Positions 1 through 8,141 of a stretch of 64,000 bases of DNA are shown here, one piece after another. Below the pieces are notes generated by a model that had not been told where the DNA came from, made no database searches, and was given only the letters and a program-made list of their open reading frames with translations. Within the stretch, counting starts at the first letter, position 1, and the number at the start of each line of letters is the position of its first letter. The DNA lies in contig CAVEOA010000011.1 of NCBI GenBank assembly GCA_963617205.1, positions 3,730 to 67,729 on the forward strand, read 5' to 3'. The stretch comes from UBA11524 sp963617205. Its GTDB lineage: Bacteria; Bacillota; Clostridia; Christensenellales; Aristaeellaceae. The position numbers were made by a program, and so were the translations under genes.

Positions 1-483
1 AATGCGGCAAGGAATCGCTGCATCATCGCGCTTATGCTTTACAGCGGCTTGCGCGTATCGGAATTGTGCAGCCTAACCATGATATCCATCATGGATAGAC
101 CGATAGGGACACTTTATTGCAAAAGAAAAGGAGGAAAGTGGACAAACGTGCACGTTTCGACACAATGGTATTCGTATCTTGACGAATACCTTGAAGGACG
201 TGAAGATACACACAATCCGGATGCCCCTTTGTTTCTCACAACAAGAGGAACGCCAATAGACCGTTTCGGGGTATATGCGATCGTTCGGCCTCTTCAAGAA
301 AAAATGGGACTTGCAACGGGACCGCACGTCCTGCGGCATACATATATCTCCGAAATGGAGAAAATCGGCGGGCTAACCGTTGCCCGTGACCTTGCGAATC
401 ACAAATCGTATAAAATCACAAACAACTACGACCACTCAACCGTGCAGCAGCGGATTGATGCGGTCGAAAACTTGAAATGGTAA
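1..483 (+). CDS. tyrosine recombinase, C-terminal part (cut by window edge)
   Basis: This is the catalytic half of a XerC/XerD/phage-integrase-type recombinase, which cuts and rejoins DNA through a covalent tyrosine link. The reading frame is open to base 1, so the N-terminal DNA-binding domain lies outside the window; the internal ATG at 34 is not the true start. The catalytic set is visible: Arg in GLRVSEL, the HVLRH box (His-x-x-Arg), a later His in LANHKS and the Tyr in NNYDHS. It differs from the integrase at 23390-24505, so the element encodes two recombinases. The role could be integration, dimer resolution or inversion; the sequence does not decide. The next gene starts 12 bases downstream. 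Confidence 0.85.
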   Translation, partial: NAARNRCIIALMLYSGLRVSELCSLTMISIMDRPIGTLYCKRKGGKWTNVHVSTQWYSYLDEYLEGREDTHNPDAPLFLTTRGTPIDRFGVYAIVRPLQEKMGLATGPHVLRHTYISEMEKIGGLTVARDLANHKSYKITNNYDHSTVQQRIDAVENLKW

Positions 484-494
484 GGAGAAAAATC

Positions 495-1136
495 ATGAAA
501 ACAGAAAGCATTCTCTCAAGAGTAAACGAAATTATGCATAATTTCAGTGATATGCCCGTAACTGCTTACGAGCAGTTGCAGATGCTTTCCAACGACCTCG
601 CCGAACAGGTACGTAAGGAAATTGCCGCATCACGCGTAGAAACGAGCGCATTCAAACCCATCACTGCCATGTTGAAGGAGTGCAAAAAGAGCAGCAAATT
701 CAGAAAGACGATGCACTACGCATGGACGGATAAAGACGGTCGACAGTGCATTTGTGACGGCTGCCGAGCATTTCGCCTGAACGAAGCCCTGCCGCTGGAA
801 GAACGTCCCGCCGACGCAGGCGACCCGCTCAACCTTGACAAAATTTTCCCGGACATCTCGACAGAATACACAGCCATTCCTTTGCCCAGCGCGAAGGAAG
901 TCAAGGCGTTCATCGCCTTGGAACGCGCCGCCAAGGGGCGCAAGGAAATCCTACGATGGGATTTTGGAAAGGGAAAGCCGGTAGTCAACGCCTCGTATCT
1001 GCTTGACCTGCTGAACATCCTGCCGGACGCAAAAGAAATTTATTACAAAAACCTCGTCGCTCCCCTGTACGCAAAGAGCGAACGCGGTGATGCAATTCTA
1101 CTCCCGATTCGGCTCGCCGAGAAGAACGCCGAATGA
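495..1136 (+). CDS. hypothetical element protein
   Basis: I do not recognise this 213-residue protein with confidence. The ATG at 495 is chosen over an upstream in-frame start because TAAGGAG lies just before it. A central CICDGC pair of cysteines could bind a metal. The C-terminal end (APLYAKSERGDAILLPIR) recalls the last strand of a sliding clamp or similar beta-rich fold, but this is only a resemblance. The stop overlaps a weak upstream start of the next frame, and the gene is co-oriented with the replication genes. A perfect 18-base palindrome lies inside it at 528-545. Confidence 0.6.
   Translation: MKTESILSRVNEIMHNFSDMPVTAYEQLQMLSNDLAEQVRKEIAASRVETSAFKPITAMLKECKKSSKFRKTMHYAWTDKDGRQCICDGCRAFRLNEALPLEERPADAGDPLNLDKIFPDISTEYTAIPLPSAKEVKAFIALERAAKGRKEILRWDFGKGKPVVNASYLLDLLNILPDAKEIYYKNLVAPLYAKSERGDAILLPIRLAEKNAE
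528..545. repeat. perfect 18-bp palindrome
   Basis: GAAATTATGCATAATTTC reads the same on both strands and sits 33 bases inside the gene at 495-1136. It is AT-rich in a GC-richer setting and ends in ATAATTTC, loosely like the AATGCRGAAATTTT repeats further right. It could be an operator or a chance result of the codons used. Confidence 0.5.
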
Positions 1137-1165
1137 CACAGACAAAATCGAGGAGGAATAAAACA

Positions 1166-2377
1166 ATGACAGACAGTTATTTCATCCGCAACCGTGAAAC
1201 CGGCAAACTGGAGCTACATTTCGACAAGTCGGAATACGACGCTCTGACGGATGCACAGCGTTCGGAGATCAAGAGCGCGTTTCTCTGGAGACGTAACTCC
1301 GGCTGCTGGATCAGCCGCTGCAAGGAGCCGAATCTGTGGCGCGCCGAACGTGTGGCAAAGGCGCTCGGTCTGGAGGATGGCGGCGCGAAGGGCGAACGCC
1401 TGAGCTTTGCCGAACAACAGGAACGCAAGGCGGAACGTGCAGAACATCGTGCGGAGCGGTATGAGGGCAAAGCTGACGCAGCAGCGGCACGAGCAAAACA
1501 ACTGCAAAAGCCCATCAATGACATGCACGGCGACATTGCGTTCTTTACCCAGCCCAATATAAACTCAAGCGCCGGACGCGCATTTACCCGCCAGCGCGAC
1601 CGCATGTTCGCCGCCTACGAAGCCGGTTTCAAGGAGTTCAACAAGTCGTCGTATTACCGCGAACGCGCCGCCATCGCCCACAATACCGCCGCACAGAAGG
1701 GGTTACAGGACAAGGGCTTCATTGGTCGCCGCATCGCCGAATGCGAAACCGCCCTGCGCAAGCTGCAAAAGGCCGTGGAGCGCTACGAGGGCTTCAAGCA
1801 GCAGATTTCGCAGGGCACGACATTAAAGCGTTTCGATGGCGAACCGATGACGCTGGACTGCGTGAACGAGTTGCTTGAAAAAACACTTGACCACATGGAA
1901 GCGCAGCTTGACAAGCTAGGCTATTACCAGGACGCGCTGGACGCTCTCGGCGGTGTGGAGTACTCGCAGGAGAACATCAAACCAGGCTACATTGTGAAGG
2001 TGAAGCATTTCGGCGCGTGCCGTGTCGTTTCCACCGGCCCGAAGAACTTCACCTATCAGACCGGCGTTAGTAAAATTGTTCTGACGGCGGCCTACGCTGA
2101 AATCAACAGTATCGTCAGCGCAGAGGAAAAAGCCGCTGAGCCGCATCCCTTCAAGGTCGGCGACACGTTCGCCTGCTCTCGCTGGAACGCAGCGAAGCGC
2201 GTCGCGGAAAAGCTAACTTTCCGCATTGTCCGCGCCACTGATAAGAGCGTGACCATTCAGACGGGCGATGAAAAGCCGTTCGTCCGCAAACCGTCGCAGG
2301 TTGCATGTAATTCCACCGAGTGGCGGCTGTGCATCACCGATTGGAACGACGGAGTAGTTTACAAACTGAACAAATAA
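1166..2377 (+). CDS. DUF3560-like protein, coiled coil
   Basis: A 403-residue protein. The ATG at 1166 follows an AGGAGG site at 1150-1155; an earlier in-frame start lacks one. The N-terminal 60 residues (FIRNRETGKLELHFDK) are followed by a highly charged Ala/Glu/Arg heptad region (about residues 75-120) and a segment typical of DUF3560 proteins found on plasmids and phages. The C-terminal half has two small beta-rich sections that might bind nucleic acid. Function unknown. It lies between two uncharacterised genes in the same unit and, as a DUF3560-like protein, supports the view that this is an extrachromosomal-type replication region. Confidence 0.6.
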   Translation: MTDSYFIRNRETGKLELHFDKSEYDALTDAQRSEIKSAFLWRRNSGCWISRCKEPNLWRAERVAKALGLEDGGAKGERLSFAEQQERKAERAEHRAERYEGKADAAAARAKQLQKPINDMHGDIAFFTQPNINSSAGRAFTRQRDRMFAAYEAGFKEFNKSSYYRERAAIAHNTAAQKGLQDKGFIGRRIAECETALRKLQKAVERYEGFKQQISQGTTLKRFDGEPMTLDCVNELLEKTLDHMEAQLDKLGYYQDALDALGGVEYSQENIKPGYIVKVKHFGACRVVSTGPKNFTYQTGVSKIVLTAAYAEINSIVSAEEKAAEPHPFKVGDTFACSRWNAAKRVAEKLTFRIVRATDKSVTIQTGDEKPFVRKPSQVACNSTEWRLCITDWNDGVVYKLNK

Positions 2378-2408
2378 CAACAACAAAAACATTTAGGAGG
2401 TCATCATC

Positions 2409-2891
2409 ATGGAACGTGCAGAAGCTCTTACCAACCTTAATGCCAACTACGCGGAATACCAGAAACGCCTCGAGACCGGACGTCTCAAGCAACGAAACGC
2501 AGACGAATCTTCTGCGCTGGCTGATTATCTTGCCAGTCTGGAACAACCTACACAGAACGCCGAAGGTGTTCATGTAGGCGACCTGTTCTATGTGGAGTGG
2601 GGCTGGGAACAGACCAACGTCGATTTCTTCCAAGTCGTCTCCCTCAAGGGCGCTCACACTGCTGTACTCCGCAAAATTCGCGGCGACTACATCGGCGGCT
2701 TCAGCTTTTCCGGCAAGGTGCGACCGAAGCGCAACTGTTTCTCTAACGACAAAGAGTACACCGTGCGCACAAAGAAAAGCCCTTATTACTGCGACAGGGG
2801 CGTCACCATCAAAGCGCCTCACTTGTCGGGCGGTCAAACAATGTTCAAAACGACCGACGACGAAGAACACGACTATACAAGTTACGCCTAA
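2409..2891 (+). CDS. hypothetical element protein
   Basis: A 160-residue protein preceded by AGGAGGTC at 2396. The middle (GDLFYVEWGWEQTNVDFFQV) is a beta-rich segment that I recall from uncharacterised proteins of plasmids and gut phages that travel with DUF3560 genes. No catalytic motif is visible. The C-terminus is polar and acidic. It is followed by a strongly folded intergenic segment (2901-2955), so it may be the last gene of the first transcript. Confidence 0.55.
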   Translation: MERAEALTNLNANYAEYQKRLETGRLKQRNADESSALADYLASLEQPTQNAEGVHVGDLFYVEWGWEQTNVDFFQVVSLKGAHTAVLRKIRGDYIGGFSFSGKVRPKRNCFSNDKEYTVRTKKSPYYCDRGVTIKAPHLSGGQTMFKTTDDEEHDYTSYA

Positions 2892-2900
2892 TCAGTCAAT

Positions 2901-2955
2901 CGCCGCAACGCGGCGGTTCCCCTGAGCGTCTCCGCCGGAGACGTTCGCGGGAGCC
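2901..2955 (+). other. tandem strong hairpins in intergenic gap
   Basis: Two GC-rich hairpins stand side by side: CGCCGC-AAC-GCGGCG at 2901-2915, and CGTCTCC-GCC-GGAGACG at 2927-2943. The second is enclosed by a further pair GGTTCCC (2915-2921) / GGGAGCC (2949-2955). No T-run follows, so it is not a classical terminator. Possible roles are transcript processing, attenuation or a small RNA. Confidence 0.5.
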
Positions 2956-3003
2956 GATAGGTTCCAAATCAAAAAGGGCTTCATGCCCGGAAAGAAGGAA
3001 CAT

Positions 3004-3618
3004 ATGATTTACAAAAGGTTAGGCATTGACCGCATCTTTACGGAGACGGTCACGCCTTTCCTGTCGCAGGGCTTTCAAATCAGCACGCAGACAAAATGCA
3101 AACAGACCACCCATGAACCTACTTGTATCACCTGCATCGACTTGTACAAAGCTGGTACTTTGGTGCGCGTGCAGCTATGCCGCACCTGCCACGCGTACTA
3201 TTCACTGCTGGTGAAGCGGCGCGAACCATTTGAAATATGTGATCTGTCAAGTGACGAACGAATCGTTGGCAACAGCACTTTTGAAATAATTTCTGAAGCC
3301 CGGTTTTATCCGGTCGATGATATTTTAACGTTTTGCGCACGCGTATACAGCGACGAAGCAACGGCAAAAGCCGCACAATCGAAGCGCAATACACGTCGTG
3401 AACTGCGACGTGTCGACTACCGGCGCGAACTTCCGGCGAGCGCGAAGACCATCGTGCTCAAATGGTTGCGCAACAAACCACAAATGAAAACGTGCCGTCT
3501 CAACGAGATCGAAAGCGTCAGCCGAGTAAACAAAAGAACCGATGACGGAAATGCCACGCCAGAAATTGATTACTATGAAATCAAGGCGCGTGGGCGCGTT
3601 TTTCGACTTCTCGCTTAA
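3004..3618 (+). CDS. hypothetical element protein with Cys motifs
   Basis: I do not recognise this protein (204 residues from the ATG at 3004, which has AGAAGGAA just upstream; an in-frame start at 2983 is possible). It contains CITC and CRTCH pairs at about residues 37 and 58, spaced like a zinc finger, and a basic C-terminal half (RNTRRELRRVDYRREL). A nucleic-acid-binding role is plausible but not shown. It is followed by a 109-base gap containing one copy of the AATGCGGAATTTT repeat, then the Sak4-like gene. Confidence 0.55.
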   Translation: MIYKRLGIDRIFTETVTPFLSQGFQISTQTKCKQTTHEPTCITCIDLYKAGTLVRVQLCRTCHAYYSLLVKRREPFEICDLSSDERIVGNSTFEIISEARFYPVDDILTFCARVYSDEATAKAAQSKRNTRRELRRVDYRRELPASAKTIVLKWLRNKPQMKTCRLNEIESVSRVNKRTDDGNATPEIDYYEIKARGRVFRLLA

Positions 3619-3727
3619 CAATGCGGAATTTTTCAAAAAAAATTCATGAACACCCGAAACTTTCCCCCTCCAAACTATCCATTATGTCATGTAAGCACAC
3701 AAAAAAATCAAAACTGGAGGGAAAAGA

Positions 3728-4705
3728 ATGGCTCTACAATTCAAGAAGGCGCAGAAGAGCGCCGTCGCCATCAAGATTGGCATCGGTGGTCCCAGCGGTT
3801 CGGGCAAAACCATGTCCTCGCTGCTGCTGTCTTACGGTCTTGTGAAGGCAGAGCATCCGGAATGGTCGGACGACCAGTGCTGGGATGCTATCTGCCTGAT
3901 TGATACCGAAAACGGCAGCGGCAGCCTGTACTCCGGCGACACCGTCGGCGAAACGCATATCGGCGCGTACAACACCATCGATATGGCACCGCCGTTTACG
4001 CCTATGTCGTTTGTGGATGCTATCCACATGGCAGAGGAGCACAACATGCGCGTGATTATTATCGATAGTCTGACGCATGTCTGGACGGGCGAAGGAGGTT
4101 CTCTCGACAAGCAGGGCAAGATTGCTGTGCGAACCGGCAACAGTTACACGGCGTGGCGCGATGTCACGCCGGAGCATAATCGCCTCGTCGATACCATGCT
4201 GCAATCAAAGTGCCATGTCATTGCCGACATGCGTGCCAAGATGGACTACGAGCAGGTCAAGAACGGCAACGGCAAGTCGCAGGTCAAGGCGGTCGGCATG
4301 GGCGTGCAGATGCGTGACGGCATCGAGTACGAATTTACGACGTTTTTCATGCTCGATTACGAGCACACGGCGAACGCCACGAAGGACAGAACGCACCTGT
4401 TCGACGGTCAGTATTTTACCATCACGCCCAAGACGGGCGCGGCGTTCTACAAGTGGCTGACGCAGGGCGCAGCGGCGGCGGTTGAAGAAGAGAAGCCGCC
4501 GATTCCGGAATCGCATAAAGCGGCGACGCCCGACGCGGTAACGATGGAGCAGCTTGACGCGGTGATTCACCGCGCCTGCGACGGCAAGACCGCTGAAGAA
4601 AAGAGGGCAATCGGTGAAACAATTCGCTCGATTGCCGGGACGGGCAACTACAAGAAGATTACCGACCAGCAAATCATCGATAAACTGTACGAAATGTACA
4701 AGTAA
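3728..4705 (+). CDS. Sak4-like RecA-fold ATPase (AAA_24), phage recombination
   Basis: A 325-residue ATPase with one RecA-type core. Walker A is GPSGSGKT near residue 23, Walker B is RVIIIDSLTH near residue 100. It fits the phage AAA_24/Sak4 family, which promotes single-strand annealing and strand exchange with the help of an SSB. The following gene, 18 bases downstream, is an SSB, the usual partner of Sak4. The C-terminal 90 residues are a helical tail after an acidic linker. A GGAGGG site lies just before the ATG. Family assignment is from motifs and context, not from a search. Confidence 0.75.
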   Translation: MALQFKKAQKSAVAIKIGIGGPSGSGKTMSSLLLSYGLVKAEHPEWSDDQCWDAICLIDTENGSGSLYSGDTVGETHIGAYNTIDMAPPFTPMSFVDAIHMAEEHNMRVIIIDSLTHVWTGEGGSLDKQGKIAVRTGNSYTAWRDVTPEHNRLVDTMLQSKCHVIADMRAKMDYEQVKNGNGKSQVKAVGMGVQMRDGIEYEFTTFFMLDYEHTANATKDRTHLFDGQYFTITPKTGAAFYKWLTQGAAAAVEEEKPPIPESHKAATPDAVTMEQLDAVIHRACDGKTAEEKRAIGETIRSIAGTGNYKKITDQQIIDKLYEMYK

Positions 4706-4723
4706 TAGGAGGAATGTTACGGC

Positions 4724-5113
4724 ATGAACACCCTGCATACCATCGGCAGATTGACTGCTGACCCTGAAATGCGCGAGGTTGGCGGCGCAAACTGCCTGAA
4801 TTTTTCTCTCGCTTGCGACACCCGCAACAGGGACGCCAACGGCGACAAGATTACCAACTTCTACCGCGCCACGGCATGGCGCAAGACCGCTGAAGTCATG
4901 CAGCAATACCTCCATAAAGGCGACAAGATTTACGTCGAGGGGGAGCTGTGTCTGCGCCATTACAAGGATACTAACGGCAACGACCGGGTGTCCCCCGACC
5001 TGACTGTTTCTCAGTTTGAATTTGTGCAGACGAGCCGTGCCAATGCCACGCAGAACGCAACGCCGACTGCTCAACCGGCGATTGTCGAACAACCAGACGA
5101 CCTGCCATTTTAA
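4724..5113 (+). CDS. ssb: single-stranded DNA-binding protein
   Basis: A 129-residue SSB. The OB fold occupies about residues 1-105 (NTLHTIGRLTADPEMR at the start, FYRATAWRKTAE in the middle), followed by a short flexible linker and the classic acidic tip DDLPF, which docks partner replication proteins. It is shorter than host SSBs because of its brief linker, as in many phages. AGGAGG lies upstream. Its position between the Sak4-like ATPase and the primase-helicase fits a role in element replication and recombination. Confidence 0.93.
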   Translation: MNTLHTIGRLTADPEMREVGGANCLNFSLACDTRNRDANGDKITNFYRATAWRKTAEVMQQYLHKGDKIYVEGELCLRHYKDTNGNDRVSPDLTVSQFEFVQTSRANATQNATPTAQPAIVEQPDDLPF

Positions 5114-5121
5114 TTTCATAG

Positions 5122-5177
5122 GACAGCGCGACACACTTTCACAAACACGCTGACACAATCACCTTCACCGCGCTGTC
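5122..5177 (+). other. 9-bp inverted repeat in ssb downstream gap
   Basis: GACAGCGCG at 5122-5130 is exactly matched by CGCGCTGTC at 5169-5177 with a 38-base loop. It lies between ssb and the next gene. It could stabilise the ssb transcript or be a weak attenuator; no T-run follows. Confidence 0.4.
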
Positions 5178-5205
5178 GCTTCTTCGGGAAAGGAGCGGCA
5201 CGCGC

Positions 5206-5763
5206 ATGTATAATGCGGAAAATTTTATTCGAGAAAACGACTTTATCATCCGCAAATGCGTCCGAGCTTTTGCAATAAAGCAATTATCTTACGGCACGCT
5301 TCATGCGGATGAGGATGAATTCTATCAGGTGTGCGTCCACGCCCTGCTGGAGATGGATGCGCCGCCTGATTACTTGACGTTGACGCTGAAGCACGCGATG
5401 TGCCGTCACAACCTTTCTCTCCTGCCGGTGTCAATCTCGCTGAGCACGACCGACTACACGCAGAAGCTCCGCAGAATTAAGGCGCTGCCGATGGACGCGA
5501 TTACTATTTTCGCCGAGCGCGGTGTCGAGACTGCGTTCCAAAATGCGGAATTTTGGGCAGACATGGAGCGCGTGAAGGCGCAATTACCTAAGCGCGACGG
5601 CAAAATCATAGACCTGCTGCTGGATGGCTGGAATTACACGGAGATTGGCAGAGCGCTTTCCGTTTCCAAGGCGGCTATGCATCGCGCCAAGAAACGCATC
5701 GCCAAATGCTACGCCGCCTACATGGAGGACCAGGATGAACCCGATTGTGGATCTTGCCGATAA
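5206..5763 (+). CDS. sigma-70 region 4-like HTH protein
   Basis: A 185-residue protein whose C-terminal part (about residues 128-170) is a sigma-70 region 4-type helix-turn-helix: LPKRDGKIIDLLLDGWNYTEIGRALSVS followed by a basic recognition helix. The first 60 residues are helical and loosely like sigma region 2. It may redirect host RNA polymerase to phage promoters or act as an ordinary regulator. The first codons contain one copy of the AATGCGGAAAATTTT repeat and a second copy lies at 5541, which would suit autoregulation. Its end overlaps the primase-helicase start by 29 bases. Confidence 0.6.
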   Translation: MYNAENFIRENDFIIRKCVRAFAIKQLSYGTLHADEDEFYQVCVHALLEMDAPPDYLTLTLKHAMCRHNLSLLPVSISLSTTDYTQKLRRIKALPMDAITIFAERGVETAFQNAEFWADMERVKAQLPKRDGKIIDLLLDGWNYTEIGRALSVSKAAMHRAKKRIAKCYAAYMEDQDEPDCGSCR

Positions 5764-7555
5764 GTATTTAACGCCTTACCGCATCAAGCAGAAGCCGGAA
5801 GGGCAGGAGATTGTTCCTCTGCTCTGCCCCTTCTGCAAGGGCGGCGACCACAAGGACCGCTATACATTCGCCCTTTCCGTTGAGAAAGGCTGTTACGTCT
5901 GTAAGCGTGGTTCCTGCGGCGCACAGGGCAGCGTTGAAGAATTAGCAAGTTTTTTAGGTTCAGCAGAAAAGGATTTCAGAGGAAAATGCAAGATGAGGAC
6001 GCCAAAAATGCAGAAATTTTCCCTTCCAAATGCAGAAATTTTGCCGCCGACAGACGCGGTGTTCGCGTATTTCGAGAAGCGGAAAATCAGCAGGGCGACG
6101 GTTGAAGCCTTCAAGGTCGGCGCCGACGCCAAGGGGATGATTGTGTTCCCGTTCTACGAAAACGGCGTGAACGTGTTCGTGAAGTATCGTCGTCCGTGGA
6201 AGCCATCGCCTGATGAGGCGCGGAAATCCAAGGAGTGGCGCGAACCAAACACAAAACCTGTGCTCTTCCATATGGATGATTGCGTTTTTTCATCTCCTCT
6301 TGTGCTGACGGAAGGCCAGATTGACGCCATGTCCCTGTATGAAGCAGGCGTTACGAACGTCGTGTCTGTTCCATCGGGCTGCGACGATTTAAGCTGGATT
6401 GAGCATTGCTTTGATTGGCTGGAGAAGTTCAAGCAGATAATCCTCTTCGGCGATAACGACGCGCCGGGCAGAAAGATGGTGCAGGAGGTTTCCAAGCGCC
6501 TTGATGAAAGCCGATGTCTGATTGTCGAGGATTACCCGGAACGCCCTGATGGCGGCACCTGCAAGGATGCCAACGAAATCCTCTACTATCATGGCGCACA
6601 GAAGCTTGCTGACATGGTTTCTGCCGCCGAACCGATTCCGCTTAAAGGCATTCTTGACCTTGCGGATGTTTTGCCGATTGATGAAACGAGCATTCCTCGA
6701 ATCAAGACAATGATTCCTCTGCTCGATGAATCCATTGGAGGACTTACGCCGGGGAGTACCACGATTTTTACAGGCAAGGCGGGGGATGGCAAGAGCACGC
6801 TTACCGGGCAACTTCTCCTGAACGGCGTCGAACAGGGCAAATCTGTTTGCGCTTACTCCGGCGAACTTCGCAAGGAAAAATTTCAGGCATGGATAAATTT
6901 GCAGGCGGCAGGCAGCGAATGGATAACCCTGAAGTATGATTCTGTTCGCGGCAGACAGGTTCCTTTTGTTCCGTGGAACGTTCAACAACGCATCATGGAT
7001 TGGTATCGCGGCAGGTTTTTCCTCTTTGACAACAACGAAATCTTTGAATCAAATCAGGCAGAATCCATCATTGACGTCTTTACGATGGCGGTTCGCCGCT
7101 ATGGCTGCGAGCTGTTCCTTGTAGATAACATGATGACGAGCTTGAGCGACGTGCAGGAGGAAACGCGTGCGCAGGGGCGATTTATCAACGTGCTGAAGAA
7201 GTTTGCAAACCGATATAATGTGCACGTGCTTGTTGTCGCTCACCCGCGCAAGACAAAGCAGGGGGAGAAGCTGCAAAAGGACGACGTCGGCGGCAATTCG
7301 CAGATGGTCAACCTTGCCGATACGGCGATTGTGGTTGAGCGTCCGAACCTTCGCCTGATTAAGAATCGCGACGGCGGACGCTTGCGTACGATTGAGTGCT
7401 GTTACTGTGCGGATAGTCACCGGATTTATCAGGCTGACACGGGGGACCTCTGTAAATATTCATGGGACAGAACAGGGCTTGCACCGCCAGACATACGCGC
7501 CAATTCCCTTCCGGAATATGGCATCCAGATAGCAGAACAGGCGATGCCGTTCTAA
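5735..7555 (+). CDS. primase-helicase (T7 gp4/Twinkle-like)
   Basis: A 606-residue fused primase and replicative helicase. In order: a zinc finger (CPFC near residue 29, then CYVC and a further Cys), a Toprim domain (LTEGQIDAMSLYEAG near 195; FGDNDAPGRKM near 235), and a RecA-type DnaB helicase (Walker A GKAGDGKST near 345; Walker B ELFLVDN near 460; AHPRKTKQG and GGNSQ later). The ATG at 5735 has GGAGGACCAGG before it and lies inside the end of the previous gene, suggesting coupled translation. The longer open frame from 5624 is only overlap. It would unwind DNA and prime at the element's replication fork with the DnaE at 10518. Confidence 0.9.
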   Translation: MNPIVDLADKYLTPYRIKQKPEGQEIVPLLCPFCKGGDHKDRYTFALSVEKGCYVCKRGSCGAQGSVEELASFLGSAEKDFRGKCKMRTPKMQKFSLPNAEILPPTDAVFAYFEKRKISRATVEAFKVGADAKGMIVFPFYENGVNVFVKYRRPWKPSPDEARKSKEWREPNTKPVLFHMDDCVFSSPLVLTEGQIDAMSLYEAGVTNVVSVPSGCDDLSWIEHCFDWLEKFKQIILFGDNDAPGRKMVQEVSKRLDESRCLIVEDYPERPDGGTCKDANEILYYHGAQKLADMVSAAEPIPLKGILDLADVLPIDETSIPRIKTMIPLLDESIGGLTPGSTTIFTGKAGDGKSTLTGQLLLNGVEQGKSVCAYSGELRKEKFQAWINLQAAGSEWITLKYDSVRGRQVPFVPWNVQQRIMDWYRGRFFLFDNNEIFESNQAESIIDVFTMAVRRYGCELFLVDNMMTSLSDVQEETRAQGRFINVLKKFANRYNVHVLVVAHPRKTKQGEKLQKDDVGGNSQMVNLADTAIVVERPNLRLIKNRDGGRLRTIECCYCADSHRIYQADTGDLCKYSWDRTGLAPPDIRANSLPEYGIQIAEQAMPF

Positions 7556-7580
7556 TAAAAAGGAAGAGGAGGAGAAATCT

Positions 7581-7676
7581 ATGACCAGTGCGCGGATAAC
7601 CTGCTATGTGCTGCTTGTTCTTGCCTGCGCGGTGCTTGCCGTGATTTTCATGAACGATTCTGGTGGAACACTATAA
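7581..7676 (+). CDS. small single-span membrane protein
   Basis: A 31-residue ORF with a good AGGAGGAG site 8 bases before its ATG. The middle, CYVLLVLACAVLAVIF, is one hydrophobic span, with a short polar tail NDSGGTL. It fills the gap between the primase-helicase and the DUF4406 gene. Function unknown; tiny membrane proteins are common in early phage regions. Confidence 0.5.
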   Translation: MTSARITCYVLLVLACAVLAVIFMNDSGGTL

Positions 7677-7711
7677 TTGGCGCCAAAATTCGATTTTTTG
7701 AGGAGGATAAA

Positions 7712-8077
7712 ATGAGGGTGATGATTTCTCTGCCGATGCGCGGCAGGATGCAGAGTGATATTGATGCGCGGTATAACGCTGCAATGCGCACGTTGACGGC
7801 TGCCGGACATACCGTTGCCGATACGCGCAACCTTGACCGGCTGGTCAGCCGCAGTGAAGCCTTTGAGAGCGGCGTCAAGCAGTATGATTTGCTCTGCCTT
7901 GGCGAAGCGCTTCAGGTTATGAGCACCTGCGATGCGGTTTACTTCTGCGAAGGTTGGCAGGATGCTCGCGGATGTATGATGGAGTACCTTGCCGCCAAAT
8001 GGTACGGGCTGATTACCCGTTTTGAATCTCCCGATGACGCTGCCGAACCGAATGCGGAAATTTTGTCGCATCCGTAA
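7712..8077 (+). CDS. DUF4406 / nucleoside deoxyribosyltransferase-like
   Basis: A 121-residue protein of the DUF4406 group: MRVMISLPMRGR at the start and CDAVYFCEGWQDARGCMMEY in the second half. This is the compact Rossmann-like fold of nucleoside 2-deoxyribosyltransferases and is frequent in phages. It may act in nucleotide salvage, which suits the other nucleotide genes here, but activity is not proven. AGGAGG precedes the ATG. A copy of the AATGCGGAAATTTT repeat lies in its last codons (8051-8064). Confidence 0.75.
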   Translation: MRVMISLPMRGRMQSDIDARYNAAMRTLTAAGHTVADTRNLDRLVSRSEAFESGVKQYDLLCLGEALQVMSTCDAVYFCEGWQDARGCMMEYLAAKWYGLITRFESPDDAAEPNAEILSHP

Positions 8078-8141
8078 CTTTTGACGTCTAATTTGTCCAT
8101 TTAAGGATAGAGCGATAAAGAAAAGAAAGGAGTTTCGCCGG

